DNA of 64,000 nucleotides, taken from Sipunculus nudus. Taxonomy: Eukaryota > Annelida > Sipuncula > Golfingiida > Sipunculidae. Of this stretch, positions 33,684 to 42,887 are shown piece after piece. Under the pieces are notes generated by a model. That model was not told the DNA's origin, made no database searches, and saw nothing but the letters and a program-made list of their open reading frames with translations. The stretch is taken from contig JAPPUL010000081.1 in the NCBI GenBank assembly GCA_026874595.1, forward strand, positions 250,001-314,000, given 5' to 3'. Made by a program: the position numbers and the translations under genes. Position 1 is the stretch's first letter. Each line of letters starts with the position of its first letter.

Positions 33684-33974
33684 CTAATGTTTTTTGATTT
33701 CTTGACTAAGTACTTTGTATATCCAAAGAAGGGTGAGTACTCCAATGAAAGTTGAGAATAAATTTATTTTAAATACTTTATAAAAATAATCCGTGGCTAT
33801 TATAAAGATTGTTTGTAAAAAATTTCCACCTAGTATACTTCCCAATATACCTACTATCATAGCTCCGTATATTCTCCCAAAAAAATTACGTCCCATTATA
33901 TAATAAAAAAATATACCAAGAATACCTCCAAGCAATACATAAACCAGAAAATTTATCCCACTCAAATTAGACAT
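33684..33974 (-). CDS. Small membrane protein, GlsB/YeaQ/YmgE-like
   Basis: 96 residues with three hydrophobic segments (about 8-25, 36-54, 72-88). The Gly-rich GGILGIFFYYI, GAMIVGILGSILGG arrangement resembles the transglycosylase-associated (GlsB/YeaQ) small membrane family. Function of that family is poorly known; stress-related in some species. It is 29 bp downstream of the TPR gene on the same strand. Moderate support only. Confidence 0.5.
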   Translation of the reverse strand: MSNLSGINFLVYVLLGGILGIFFYYIMGRNFFGRIYGAMIVGILGSILGGNFLQTIFIIATDYFYKVFKINLFSTFIGVLTLLWIYKVLSQEIKKH

Positions 33975-34003
33975 ATATATCCTCTCCTCTACTAATAACT
34001 AAA

Positions 34004-34765
34004 TCATTCTCCACCAAATTCCCTCCGTACATCCAGAATTATGTTAGGATTTAACCTTATTGCTTCCGTTAACGCCAGCCTAGCCCGCTTCATATCTGAC
34101 ATGCTCATATATAATTTATATTTACTATATTGGACTATATCTGCCTTATATTTATATACAAGAGCTTTATCATAATAATTTATCCTATGATCCTCCTTCT
34201 CCTCAAGTAAATATTTGCCCTTATAAAAGTAAGCCTTCCCTAATATATATTTCAAATATTTCTCTATGTTACCAGCTCCCCCCCTCTCTCGTTTTATCTC
34301 ATCCTTTATCTGCAATATCAATTCGTCTAACAAATACTTTACTTGCCCAATCTCCTCAAGCTTTAAATATAGTTCTATCTGCAAAAATAGTATGTCGTAG
34401 TACATTGATTTGTTACTAAATTTGTCCTTATACTTTAATCCTTCTTCTATATCATATAAAGCTTGCACATATAAAGCCTTAGTTTTGTATATCCAAGCGC
34501 TTAAGTAATATACATCCGCATAATCCACCTTAAGCATTAACGCCTTCTCATACTCATTTAACGCCTTGCCCAATAAGCCAAGTCGCCTATAATGATCGCC
34601 TCTTGCTTTGTAGTATATCGGACTCTCTTCTAAAATCCTTTTATATCCTACACCATCATCCACAACCTTTTTACCACCCTTTTCGCTTACCTCTCCATAT
34701 AATACATTTGAAAACATTTGAAGGAATAAAACCAGTATTAAGATATTTATACTACTTAGCTTCAT
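34004..34765 (-). CDS. Exported TPR-repeat protein
   Basis: 253 residues. The signal peptide is about 1-24. TPR-like units start near residue 50 (PIYYKARGDHYRRLGLLGKALNEYEKALML, YADVYYLSAWIYKTKALYVQALYDIEEGL), with more degenerate helices after. It ends with an unusual ILDVRREFGGE tail. Function unknown; it may act in envelope assembly beside the LysM gene upstream. Confidence 0.65.
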   Translation of the reverse strand: MKLSSINILILVLFLQMFSNVLYGEVSEKGGKKVVDDGVGYKRILEESPIYYKARGDHYRRLGLLGKALNEYEKALMLKVDYADVYYLSAWIYKTKALYVQALYDIEEGLKYKDKFSNKSMYYDILFLQIELYLKLEEIGQVKYLLDELILQIKDEIKRERGGAGNIEKYLKYILGKAYFYKGKYLLEEKEDHRINYYDKALVYKYKADIVQYSKYKLYMSMSDMKRARLALTEAIRLNPNIILDVRREFGGE

Positions 34766-34809
34766 AAAAACAGCATCCTTATTCTTTTATTTTATAACAA
34801 AAAACCAAT

Positions 34810-35502
34810 TCATAAATATAAATAACCCGGTATCTTCAATACTAGCCCCTTCTTTAGCTTTTTATTATTTCCCAGATTGTTTAATAACGCAAGATCTATA
34901 ACCGATACCTTAAGCTTTTTTGCTATCTTACTTAGACTATCACCTGCTTGCACATTATAATAATTACTTTTATTTTGGACCTTCTTCCCCTTTCGTACAG
35001 AAGCTTTTATATTACTTTTGCCTACATCTAATACTAATTTAAAATCTGCTCCTACATCTTTTACAGCTTTTATATATTCTTTACTATATATTCTATTGCC
35101 TGCTTTTGTTCCTGCTTTTGTTCCTGCTTTTGCTCCATCCATACCATCTGTTAATAAAATATTCTTTAGCCCCTTAAAGTCTAATATAGAAACAAAGCTT
35201 CTAAACTTCTCATCTATATAAAACTTAACCTTATCCTTTACTTCTTTCCACGCTCTAAGAGCATCATCAACACCATAAGACATAACAACTCCTGCTTCCA
35301 TAACTCCCCAGCCACCACCTTCAAAGGCACTCCCTTCTATACTCGGGCTTAATAACATACCCACGAGTATTGTTATTATCGTTAAGTATACCACTCTTTC
35401 TAACTTCATTAAGCCCACTTTTTTTTGACCTTTACCTCCCTCCACTGCCTTAACATCCTTATATCTAATCCCACATAATTTTCTAGTGTCATTAATTACC
35501 AT
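34810..35502 (-). CDS. LysM-domain envelope protein
   Basis: 230 residues from the ATG at 35502, which has GAGGG about 9 bp upstream. An alternative ATG at 35409 would begin directly at a signal peptide (MKLERVVYLTIITILVGMLL), so the true start is undecided. The C-terminus is one LysM domain (about 185-228: YYNVQAGDSLSKIAKKLKVSVIDLALLNNL), which binds peptidoglycan. A 12-bp tandem repeat encodes AGTKAGTKAGN in the middle. No catalytic domain is visible. Confidence 0.7.
   Translation of the reverse strand: MVINDTRKLCGIRYKDVKAVEGGKGQKKVGLMKLERVVYLTIITILVGMLLSPSIEGSAFEGGGWGVMEAGVVMSYGVDDALRAWKEVKDKVKFYIDEKFRSFVSILDFKGLKNILLTDGMDGAKAGTKAGTKAGNRIYSKEYIKAVKDVGADFKLVLDVGKSNIKASVRKGKKVQNKSNYYNVQAGDSLSKIAKKLKVSVIDLALLNNLGNNKKLKKGLVLKIPGYLYL
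35101..35136. repeat. 12-bp tandem repeat (three units)
   Basis: TGCTTTTGTTCC occurs twice perfectly and once with one change; in frame with the LysM gene it encodes AGTK units. Confidence 0.85.
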
Positions 35503-35619
35503 CTTTATATCCCTCAGCCTGTTTATAGTATTCTAGATTATTAGTATCGTTTTTATATTATATTACTTAAGATATTTTGTTCTCTACACTACATTATACA
35601 AATAAAGATTATCTGGCTT

Positions 35620-37065
35620 CTAAAGCATATCTTTAAGCAATTCTACTGCTTTCTCATGTATATCTCCGGCTCCAAGAAGTAATAATATCTCTTTATCTTT
35701 ATTAAAACTTACAGCTAAATCCGCAAAACCATCTGCAAACTGTTTGAATAACTCTATGTCAAGCTCTACTTTATCTACTACATGCTTATGTCTGTAATCC
35801 TTTAACAGAACCTCTGCTATCGCTTTGTGACTTATACTTTTATCCTCTCTCTCCCGGGCTGCGTATATTGAAAGCAAATATATGGAGTCGCTTGGTGATA
35901 ACGCCTTTGCAAACTCTTTATAAAATTGTTTTGTCCTGCTATATAGGTGAGGTTGGAATATCGTTATTATTCGACTACCATTGTGCTTTTGCTTTACAGC
36001 ATCTAGGACTGACTCTATCTCTTTCGGATGATGCGCATAATCACTATATATTATCTGCCCGCCTTTAAGCTTTCCTAATAGTTCAAGACGTCTGCCTGCA
36101 TTCTCAAAGCTTTTTACGCTCTTTTGTACTTCCTCAAGCCCTATCCCTAATAAATTACAAGCCGATACCACCCCAAGGACATTATATACATTATGTGTTC
36201 CGTATAAAGAACTTGTGAAACTGTATATTCTATCCCTTTTAGCCCTTCTATCCTTTATCTTAAAGCTTGTGCCTTCTACTCCCTTCTTTATATCGTACCC
36301 TACAATATCATTTCCCTCCCCTAGCCCAAAACAAAGCACTCTTAATCTTTTATATTCTAAAACCTTTTCTACTACTTTTATTACGCTTTTATCATCTCCA
36401 TTTACTATTATACTGCCGTAAAAGGGTATACGCTCTACAAAGTCTTTGAATTCATCCTCTATCCCTTTAAGCGATTTGAAGCAATCTAGGTGATCTAAAT
36501 CTATATTCGTTATTATTGCGCTTTGTGGCTTATAGGAATATAAAGATTTATACGCCTCGCATCCTTCATATATTGACCAGTCTCCTTTCCCGCAATATAC
36601 ATTACTTCCTATATATGAAAGAGTTCCGCCAAGTATTATCAAAGGATCAAAACCTACGTCATACAATACCTTCCCCAATAAGGCGCTCGTTGTCGTCTTT
36701 CCATGCGTTCCTGTTACTGCAAGCGAATTGTAACCACTTGTTATCTCTCCTAGTAACGTTGCCCGGCTTATTAACTTTAGCCCCCGCCTCTTGCTCTCTT
36801 TATATTCTACGTTATCCTCGCTTATTGAGGCGCTGTATACAACCGCATACAACCCTTCTAATACTAAATCCTTTCTATGCTCATAACTTATCTTTGCTCC
36901 AAGCTTTATAAGCCGTTTTGTATATTCACTCTCTTTTAGGTCTGAGCCGCTTACCACGAAACCTTCTCTTAATAAGATCTCCGCAAGCCCTGACATCCCT
37001 ACTCCCCCTATACCTATAAAATGAAAATGCGCTCCCTTATGATACCTTTTTAAGTATTTTAACAA
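35620..37065 (-). CDS. murC: UDP-N-acetylmuramate--L-alanine ligase
   Basis: 481 residues. N-terminal UDP-binding loop FIGIGGVGMSGLAEILL (about 16-32), ATP loop VTGTHGKTTTS (about 113-123), NIDLDHLDCF, the YSDYAHHPKEIESVL segment and the C-terminal IFQPHLYSRT motif all fit MurC. It adds L-Ala to UDP-MurNAc in the cytoplasm, the first peptide step of peptidoglycan synthesis. There are no other dcw genes beside it, so it is outside the usual cluster. Confidence 0.95.
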   Translation of the reverse strand: MLKYLKRYHKGAHFHFIGIGGVGMSGLAEILLREGFVVSGSDLKESEYTKRLIKLGAKISYEHRKDLVLEGLYAVVYSASISEDNVEYKESKRRGLKLISRATLLGEITSGYNSLAVTGTHGKTTTSALLGKVLYDVGFDPLIILGGTLSYIGSNVYCGKGDWSIYEGCEAYKSLYSYKPQSAIITNIDLDHLDCFKSLKGIEDEFKDFVERIPFYGSIIVNGDDKSVIKVVEKVLEYKRLRVLCFGLGEGNDIVGYDIKKGVEGTSFKIKDRRAKRDRIYSFTSSLYGTHNVYNVLGVVSACNLLGIGLEEVQKSVKSFENAGRRLELLGKLKGGQIIYSDYAHHPKEIESVLDAVKQKHNGSRIITIFQPHLYSRTKQFYKEFAKALSPSDSIYLLSIYAAREREDKSISHKAIAEVLLKDYRHKHVVDKVELDIELFKQFADGFADLAVSFNKDKEILLLLGAGDIHEKAVELLKDML

Positions 37066-37089
37066 CCTCTTATCCCTTTTACTGATAGC

Positions 37090-38163
37090 TTAATCTAACA
37101 CTGACAGGACTTCTGCATACGGCTTTGGCTGTTTTGAATAATTTATACGCAAAAGCAGTTTAACTGGTTTTGAAAGTATTCCCTTTGACAATATCCGTTC
37201 CTCATCTACCAACCGAAACCTCCTATCCCCTTCTCCCTCTATTATATATTCCTTATCACCCACGCTAACTACATTCCCATAAAGTACTACCTTCATATCA
37301 TCATATTTATATGATTGCGTAAACAGATCTTTTACTCTTTCATACTCTATAGCATCCTCCTCTCCTTTCCCGTACCCGTATATTAATTCCCTCATACCAT
37401 GTTCAAGCTCTATCTTCTCTTCTATACTCATATTTGATGACAATAGACTGTTTAATATTATTCTCCTGCTTCGTATATCTCCCTCTTTAGATAGTTCCTC
37501 TAACTTTGTGTCTCTTTGCTCTCTACTTAGATAGTTTATTTTATTATACTTAAGCCGTTCCTTTATATAGGCAGACCCTAAAGCATATGAAGCTTCTAAC
37601 TCAGATTCTTCTGACCCAGATTCTTCATCTACCCCCATAACCTTCGTTTGTCCCTTATCTAAACTATTGTATATACCCCAGCCAAATGATAATACTAGCA
37701 CTATCACAAATATTGTTGCTAGGCTCTTTTGGTACTTATATAATTGCCAGTTCACTTCCCGTAGGTATTTATTTGGTTCCAGATTAGAGAGTATTAGGGA
37801 CACTTCTTTATTGTTTTTAAACCGATTCAAATTCCTCTTTACAAGCTTATTACTACTATTTATATCTAATATCCTTATATAGAGCTCAATCGCTTCGCTT
37901 ACTCCACCTTCTAATAAATATATATAGGCTTGGCCGTTAAGACTCAGTTCATCGTAGGAATTTAAACTTAAGGCTTTACTTATATACATTTTTGCATCTT
38001 CGTAACGTTGCATATATATATGCACTATCCCATAAAGACCATAATATATAGATTCTTTCTTTGCGTGAAGTCGCTCAAGCTCTATAAGCGTTAATGCTTG
38101 ATCATAACGACCTTCTTCAAGATATTTGAAAACTTTCCTTTCCAACTTTATTCGGTTTAACAT
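37090..38163 (-). CDS. TPR protein with a central transmembrane helix
   Basis: 357 residues. The N-terminal cytoplasmic part carries about three TPR units (YLEEGRYDQALTLIELERL, YGIVHIYMQRYEDAKMYISKAL, LNGQAYIYLLEGGVSEAIELYIRIL). A transmembrane helix lies at about 150-170 (LATIFVIVLVLSFGWGIY). The C-terminal half is acidic and Lys-rich, ending in a beta-rich stretch. Located 24 bp upstream of murC on the same strand, so perhaps an envelope scaffold. No family name. Confidence 0.65.
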   Translation of the reverse strand: MLNRIKLERKVFKYLEEGRYDQALTLIELERLHAKKESIYYGLYGIVHIYMQRYEDAKMYISKALSLNSYDELSLNGQAYIYLLEGGVSEAIELYIRILDINSSNKLVKRNLNRFKNNKEVSLILSNLEPNKYLREVNWQLYKYQKSLATIFVIVLVLSFGWGIYNSLDKGQTKVMGVDEESGSEESELEASYALGSAYIKERLKYNKINYLSREQRDTKLEELSKEGDIRSRRIILNSLLSSNMSIEEKIELEHGMRELIYGYGKGEEDAIEYERVKDLFTQSYKYDDMKVVLYGNVVSVGDKEYIIEGEGDRRFRLVDEERILSKGILSKPVKLLLRINYSKQPKPYAEVLSVLD

Positions 38164-38246
38164 CTTTGTCTATCTTTTCTTTGCTTAGTATAAGCCCTCT
38201 TATTATAAGATTTCTTATTTTTAAGCTTAAGCTAAAGGCCCTTTCT

Positions 38247-39773
38247 CTATCCTTTATAAGGATTAACTACTATTGCCCCCAAAGTCGTCTCTATCACCTT
38301 AACGCTAACACCCTGCTCTATGTAATTACCTTCTGCTACTGCATCATAGCGCTTTTTATCCACCATTATTATCCCAGATGGCCGCAACTTCGTTAACGTA
38401 ACCCCTCGCTTTCCTAGCAGCTCCTTATTATCTCCATGCGACTGTCCTTCTATCTTCGCCTCTTTTAACGTGATACGTGAAAAACGTACCGACCTCGGTA
38501 TGTATTTATATAATATTATTATCCCAATAACCACCACCACAAACGATATTATTAGTACCATAGAAGCCTCAGATAACTTTGTCATACTTGAACTTATGTC
38601 AAATAAGTCCACGCCAAGCGCCGTTACAAAACTCGATATAAGGGCTATTACTCCCGCAAACCCAAGTATTCCAAACCCAGGTGTTACAAATATTTCTACC
38701 GATAGCAATACAAGTGCTATCAAAAATAATATCAAACTCTGATAGGAAGCATTTCCTACTACTAAATTACCATAAAAGAATAGCGACAGTGCAAGTAACC
38801 CTATTGTCCCAGGTATCCCAAATCCCGCTGTCCATAACTCCATTATTAGCCCAAGCATCCCTACACTAAGTAGTAATGACGTTAATACCGGATGCGTTAA
38901 GATGCTTAATAGCCTATCCTCTGTTGTCGCTTCGAGTACCTCAAGCTTATATTTATCAAGTTCAAACTCTTTCAATATCTCTTCTAAACTATTATATATC
39001 CCGTCTGAGACCCCTATCTCGTATGCCTCTTTACTCGTTAAAGTCAATATCTCTCCTTTCTTTAAGCTATATCCATCGTTTTCAAGCGTTAGTTCTACAT
39101 CAGGATCTACCATCGATGTGAATATTCGAGGTAAGTTCCTAAGTACGTTCTTTTGCCTTATATGATGGTATTTTGTGCTGCCTTCGCTTATATCTTTTAT
39201 TATCCTATTTATTCGTTTATTTGCTGATGCTTTCATGAGGGCTCTAAGTCCTGACATCAGCTTTGCATACACTCGTTTATCTTTTATCGAACTTGCTTGC
39301 CCTGTACTTTGATCCATCACTATAGGATAGGCATCCCCTAGCTTACCCCCCTCCGATATTATTACATAGTCGCTTGCAAGCGATATTATTGCTCCTGCTG
39401 AGTAGGCTGAGTCATTGACATAGGCTATCGTTGGTATTCTCATCCCTTTTATATATGTTGCTATCTTTTGCGCATCACTTAATGTCCCTCCCGGTGTATC
39501 TATCTCTATTATAAACGCCTTGGCATTCTTATCTTTACTTGCAAGTTCTAGATTCTTCTTTACGTAATTACTGTATGATGGCGATACCGCTCCAAAATCA
39601 TCTATTATTGTTAAATAATATACTTTACCTTCTCCTCCTACAATCGCTCCATATCCCTCTTCCTTACCGTACATATTAACTAATAGCTGTATCATAACAA
39701 ATACAACAACAAATACAACTATTATTAGCCTTAACTTTCTTTTCATATTTTCCATAACGTATTTTCGATTCAT
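38247..39773 (-). CDS. NfeD-family membrane serine protease (ClpP-class)
   Basis: 508 residues, the long NfeD form. An N-terminal hydrophobic anchor (about 14-33) is followed by a ClpP/SppA-type protease domain about 50-240 with IDTPGGTLSDAQKI and the catalytic serine in NDSAYSAGAIISLASD (S125). Four or five transmembrane helices follow (about 298-440). The C-terminal OB-fold NfeD domain spans about 450-505 (LGKRGVTLTKLRPSGIIMVDKKRYDAVAEG). Family members cleave membrane-protein tails and usually work with a stomatin partner; no stomatin gene is adjacent here. Confidence 0.88.
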   Translation of the reverse strand: MNRKYVMENMKRKLRLIIVVFVVVFVMIQLLVNMYGKEEGYGAIVGGEGKVYYLTIIDDFGAVSPSYSNYVKKNLELASKDKNAKAFIIEIDTPGGTLSDAQKIATYIKGMRIPTIAYVNDSAYSAGAIISLASDYVIISEGGKLGDAYPIVMDQSTGQASSIKDKRVYAKLMSGLRALMKASANKRINRIIKDISEGSTKYHHIRQKNVLRNLPRIFTSMVDPDVELTLENDGYSLKKGEILTLTSKEAYEIGVSDGIYNSLEEILKEFELDKYKLEVLEATTEDRLLSILTHPVLTSLLLSVGMLGLIMELWTAGFGIPGTIGLLALSLFFYGNLVVGNASYQSLILFLIALVLLSVEIFVTPGFGILGFAGVIALISSFVTALGVDLFDISSSMTKLSEASMVLIISFVVVVIGIIILYKYIPRSVRFSRITLKEAKIEGQSHGDNKELLGKRGVTLTKLRPSGIIMVDKKRYDAVAEGNYIEQGVSVKVIETTLGAIVVNPYKG

Positions 39774-39821
39774 ATTATTTTTTTTATACTATTTCTTGCT
39801 CTACCAAGCTCTACTCTCTCT

Positions 39822-40676
39822 TTAATATCTAATCACCAATACTCTATCTTTGCCTGATAAGTCTTTTAGCTCCTCATATATAATATAGTCATTATCTTTA
39901 AATAATGTTATAACCCTTTTTTTTTGCTCCATCCCTATCTCGGCTAGCAATATACCACCTCTTCTTAAGCTCTTCTTAACATTCTTAGATATATACTTAT
40001 AAAACTCATAACCCCCATCTCCCCCATCTAAGGCCAGTTTAGGTTCATATCTTACACTTTTATCTATATACAATAAATCTTTTTCTGATACATATGGTGG
40101 GTTTATTGTTATAAGATCATACTTCTTTTCCATTCCCATACCCTTCTTTATATCTATAATAGAGATTTTTCCTCTTAGTCCATGCAGTTTCATATTTTTA
40201 CTTGCGATCTTTAATGCATCCTCTGATATGTCTGAACACTCTCCTTGAAAAACAGCTTTTCCATTCTTTAATACACTCGTAATAACACATCCTGAGCCGC
40301 TACACATATCATGATAATTTATACTCTTTAAAGCAGAAAATATCTCTTTATACTTCTGAAGTACATACTCTACCATATGTTCGGTCTCGGGCCTTGGTAT
40401 TAACACATTATCATTTACATAAAAGTTTAATGAATAAAACTCTTGTCGCTCAACTATATATGCTATTGGCTCCCCACCTAAGGCTCGCCTTTCTACTATA
40501 GCTAGATACTCTTTTATTGTTTTATAACTGGCTTTTTTATCTAAGTAGAATATTAATTTATCTCTTTGGACTTCAAGTACATATGATAATAGTACCTCGG
40601 ATTCAAGATGTGATACTTTATAACTATAGCCTTTAAATATCTTTCTACCTAGTTCTAACAAATTATAATTATTCAT
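39822..40676 (-). CDS. prmC: Release factor glutamine methyltransferase
   Basis: 284 residues. The catalytic motif ITINPPYVS, an N-terminal helical domain, and IPRPETEHMVEYVL (the PRPET signature) identify PrmC/HemK. The SAM-binding loop reads DMCSGSGCVITSVL. It methylates the Gln of the GGQ motif in release factors. It lies 53 bp downstream of prfA on the same strand, the common prfA-prmC pairing. Confidence 0.95.
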   Translation of the reverse strand: MNNYNLLELGRKIFKGYSYKVSHLESEVLLSYVLEVQRDKLIFYLDKKASYKTIKEYLAIVERRALGGEPIAYIVERQEFYSLNFYVNDNVLIPRPETEHMVEYVLQKYKEIFSALKSINYHDMCSGSGCVITSVLKNGKAVFQGECSDISEDALKIASKNMKLHGLRGKISIIDIKKGMGMEKKYDLITINPPYVSEKDLLYIDKSVRYEPKLALDGGDGGYEFYKYISKNVKKSLRRGGILLAEIGMEQKKRVITLFKDNDYIIYEELKDLSGKDRVLVIRY

Positions 40677-40729
40677 TCTGTAATCATTTATTGCTTAGGC
40701 AACTACTTATGTTCTTTATTTGTTACTTC

Positions 40730-41800
40730 TTATGTTAGACTTTTTAGCTTATCTTCTTTTTCTTTCTCTTGAAGCTTTTCTATGAACTCTTCTATCTCCC
40801 CGTTTAGAAGACTTTCGAGTTTGTTATATATTGAATAGTTTATACGATGGTCTGTCATACGGTTTTGTTGAAAGTTATATGTCCGTATCCTTTCTGATCT
40901 GTCCCCTGAACCTATTTGTCTTGCACGCTCTTCTTTCAAATCTTTTGCACGCTCTTCTTCTAATTTATCTTTTATCCGTGCACGTAAAACTCGCATTGCC
41001 TTAGCTTTATTTTTATGTTGGGACTTCTCGTCTTGGCATTGGACTGTTATCCCGTACTTTATATGCGTAATCCGAACTGCTGAATCTGTTGTATTAACAC
41101 TTTGTCCGCCAGGCCCACTTGATCTGTATACATCTATTCGTAAATCATTTGGATTTATTTCTATCTCTGTCTCCTCTGCTTCCGCAAGTACTGCCACTGT
41201 AACTGCTGAGGTATGAATCCGCCCGCTTGACTCCGTTACTGGTACCCTTTGTACCCTATGTCCTCCCATCTCAAATTTTAACTTATTATATACTGCATCC
41301 CCTGATACGCTAAATATTACTTCTTTATATCCTCCTCCTTCTGTTGGGGAGGCGCTTAATTGCTCCACTTTCATTACATGTCTATCTGCATATTTTACAT
41401 ACATTCTATATAAATCTGAGGCGAATAATGCTGCTTCATCTCCTCCTGTCCCTGCCCTAATCTCCATTATAACATTTTTATCCTCATTTGCATCCTTCGG
41501 TAACAAGCTAAGCTTTAAACCCTTTTCAACTACATCTCGTTGCCTAAATAAAGCACTAAGCTCCTCTCTTACAAGTTCTTTTAATTCCTCATCCTCCTCT
41601 ACGCTTAATAACTCCTCTGTTTCGCTAATCTTTAATAACACTTCTTTATATTCTTCGTACCTCCCCATCAACTCCTCAAGTACCTTATGTTCCTTCAATT
41701 TTAATAAATACACAGTTGAACTGTAGTCTTGAACCCCGATACTTAACTCCTCTGACAACGCCTTATACTTTCTTTCAAGACTTTCTAACTTCTCTAACAA
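40730..41800 (-). CDS. prfA: Peptide chain release factor 1
   Basis: 356 residues, full length. The peptidyl-hydrolysis motif GPGGQSVNTTDSAVRITH and the stop-codon-reading tripeptide PVT in RVQRVPVTESSGRIHTS identify RF1 (RF2 has SPF). It ends translation at UAA and UAG. The start is TTG at 41800; GAGG lies about 14 bp upstream, a rather long spacing, inside a 19-bp repeat array. Confidence 0.95.
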   Translation of the reverse strand: MLEKLESLERKYKALSEELSIGVQDYSSTVYLLKLKEHKVLEELMGRYEEYKEVLLKISETEELLSVEEDEELKELVREELSALFRQRDVVEKGLKLSLLPKDANEDKNVIMEIRAGTGGDEAALFASDLYRMYVKYADRHVMKVEQLSASPTEGGGYKEVIFSVSGDAVYNKLKFEMGGHRVQRVPVTESSGRIHTSAVTVAVLAEAEETEIEINPNDLRIDVYRSSGPGGQSVNTTDSAVRITHIKYGITVQCQDEKSQHKNKAKAMRVLRARIKDKLEEERAKDLKEERARQIGSGDRSERIRTYNFQQNRMTDHRINYSIYNKLESLLNGEIEEFIEKLQEKEKEDKLKSLT

Positions 41801-41810
41801 ATGTTTTTTT

Positions 41811-41867
41811 ATTACCTCTTTCCCTCTGAATTACCTCTTTCTCTCTCGATTACCTCTTTCCCTCCGG
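41811..41867 (-). repeat. Three 19-bp tandem repeats in the prfA leader, each with a purine-rich ribosome-binding-like run
   Basis: Units at 41811-41829, 41830-41848 and 41849-41867 share ATTACCTCTTTC.CTC.... Read on the - strand, each holds GA.AAAGAGGTAAT, so GAGG is tripled just upstream of the prfA start. Confidence 0.85.
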
Positions 41868-41929
41868 CTCTTGTCCCTTGCCCGCTGCCTTGCTTTTATA
41901 ATTGACTTTTTATCCCATAATAAATATCT

Positions 41930-42002
41930 TAGGCCTAAGAGGACTTGAACCTCTGCACATGGTTTAGGAAACCACTGCTCTATCCACCTGAGCTATAGGC
42001 CC
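41930..42002 (-). tRNA. tRNA-Arg (anticodon CCU)
   Basis: 73 nt on the - strand. The acceptor stem GGGCCTA pairs with TAGGCCT (the terminal pair is G1-U72) and the discriminator is A. The D arm has AGCTCAGGTGGATAGAGC; the anticodon stem is GTGGT/ACCAT with loop TTCCTAA, so the anticodon is CCT, reading AGG. The T arm is CAGAGGTTCAAGTCCTCTT with the normal GTTCAA-type loop (GGTTCAAGTCC). CCA is not encoded. Confidence 0.93.
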
Positions 42003-42104
42003 TTTTTATCTTCTATAACAATTTCCTAATATAATATTTTTTAGACTTTTTGTGGGACTTTTTTAAAGGCTTTTTCTATATCAAAAACATGCTATACAAA
42101 TTCT

Positions 42105-42755
42105 TCAACGCAATTCTTCACTTTGGAGCTTACGTTTATTATATACAAAGCGAGAAAGCTCATTTACACTCTTAAGCAATATTTTTCCCCCTCTTATCTC
42201 TATCTTTCCCATGTCTGCATAATGTTTTAATATCTTGCTGCCTTCTTCTAGCTTCACTGCACACCATCTTGACACCTGCTCTTGATCTGTTTCTATCTCC
42301 ACTATATTAACATCTTCTGAATCTGATATCCCTTTTTGTTCTGCCAACATCAACAAGGTATCTACTATCTTTGCATCTGAATCTGTTAGACTCAATATCT
42401 CAAGCCTTCGTTTTGCCTCATATATTCGCTTACTAAATATCTTTAACAGCTTTACTGCTATTGCTGGATTGGCCTTTAAAAGTCCTTCAAAGTTTTGTCT
42501 GTTAAAATTTAATACCTTAACTTCTGTATCAGCGGTTGCTGTTGCACTACGTGGTACGTCCTCTAATAACGCCATCTCTCCAAATATATCTCCCTCTCCT
42601 AATATGTCCAATATCCTCTCTTTGCCCTTTACCACCTTCGTTATCTTTACTACTCCTGATTGAATTAAATAAAAATCATCGCCAGGCTCATGCTCACAAA
42701 ATATTATGTGTCCCTTCTCTATTACTTTGCCGAATTTGTCATATAGTATATCCAT
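42105..42755 (-). CDS. Crp/Fnr-family regulator with cyclic-nucleotide-binding domain
   Basis: 216 residues. The cNMP-binding domain spans about 1-120 (GHIIFCEHEPGDDFYLIQSGVVKI, GDIFGEMALLEDVPRSATATA, the GEMALL..PRSA phosphate-binding cassette). The C-terminal half (about 130-216) has a winged-helix pattern (DAKIVDTLLMLAEQKG, ETDQEQVSRWCAVKLEEGSKIL, IEIRGGKILLKSV), so it is a DNA-binding Crp type. The start codon lies in a 13-bp duplication (see that entry). Ligand not determinable. Confidence 0.85.
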   Translation of the reverse strand: MDILYDKFGKVIEKGHIIFCEHEPGDDFYLIQSGVVKITKVVKGKERILDILGEGDIFGEMALLEDVPRSATATADTEVKVLNFNRQNFEGLLKANPAIAVKLLKIFSKRIYEAKRRLEILSLTDSDAKIVDTLLMLAEQKGISDSEDVNIVEIETDQEQVSRWCAVKLEEGSKILKHYADMGKIEIRGGKILLKSVNELSRFVYNKRKLQSEELR

Positions 42756-42768
42756 ATAGTATATCCAT
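42743..42768 (-). repeat. 13-bp tandem duplication containing the start codon
   Basis: ATAGTATATCCAT is repeated at 42743-42755 and 42756-42768, each copy ending in the complement of ATG. The upstream ATG is in another frame and hits a stop after nine codons, so only the inner copy starts the regulator. Confidence 0.9.
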
Positions 42769-42793
42769 CGCTCACCAATTATTTATTATTACT

Positions 42794-42819
42794 TTATTCT
42801 ATAGCTTTATTCTATAGCT
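42794..42819. repeat. 13-bp tandem duplication upstream of the Crp-type gene
   Basis: TTATTCTATAGCT occurs twice in tandem, in the leader about 40-65 bp upstream of the regulator start. Confidence 0.85.
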
Positions 42820-42887
42820 TCTCTTTTTAAAAACCAATTTTTTTTTTAAAACTAATATCTTGGCTTTCTTTTTAAAACCACTATACT

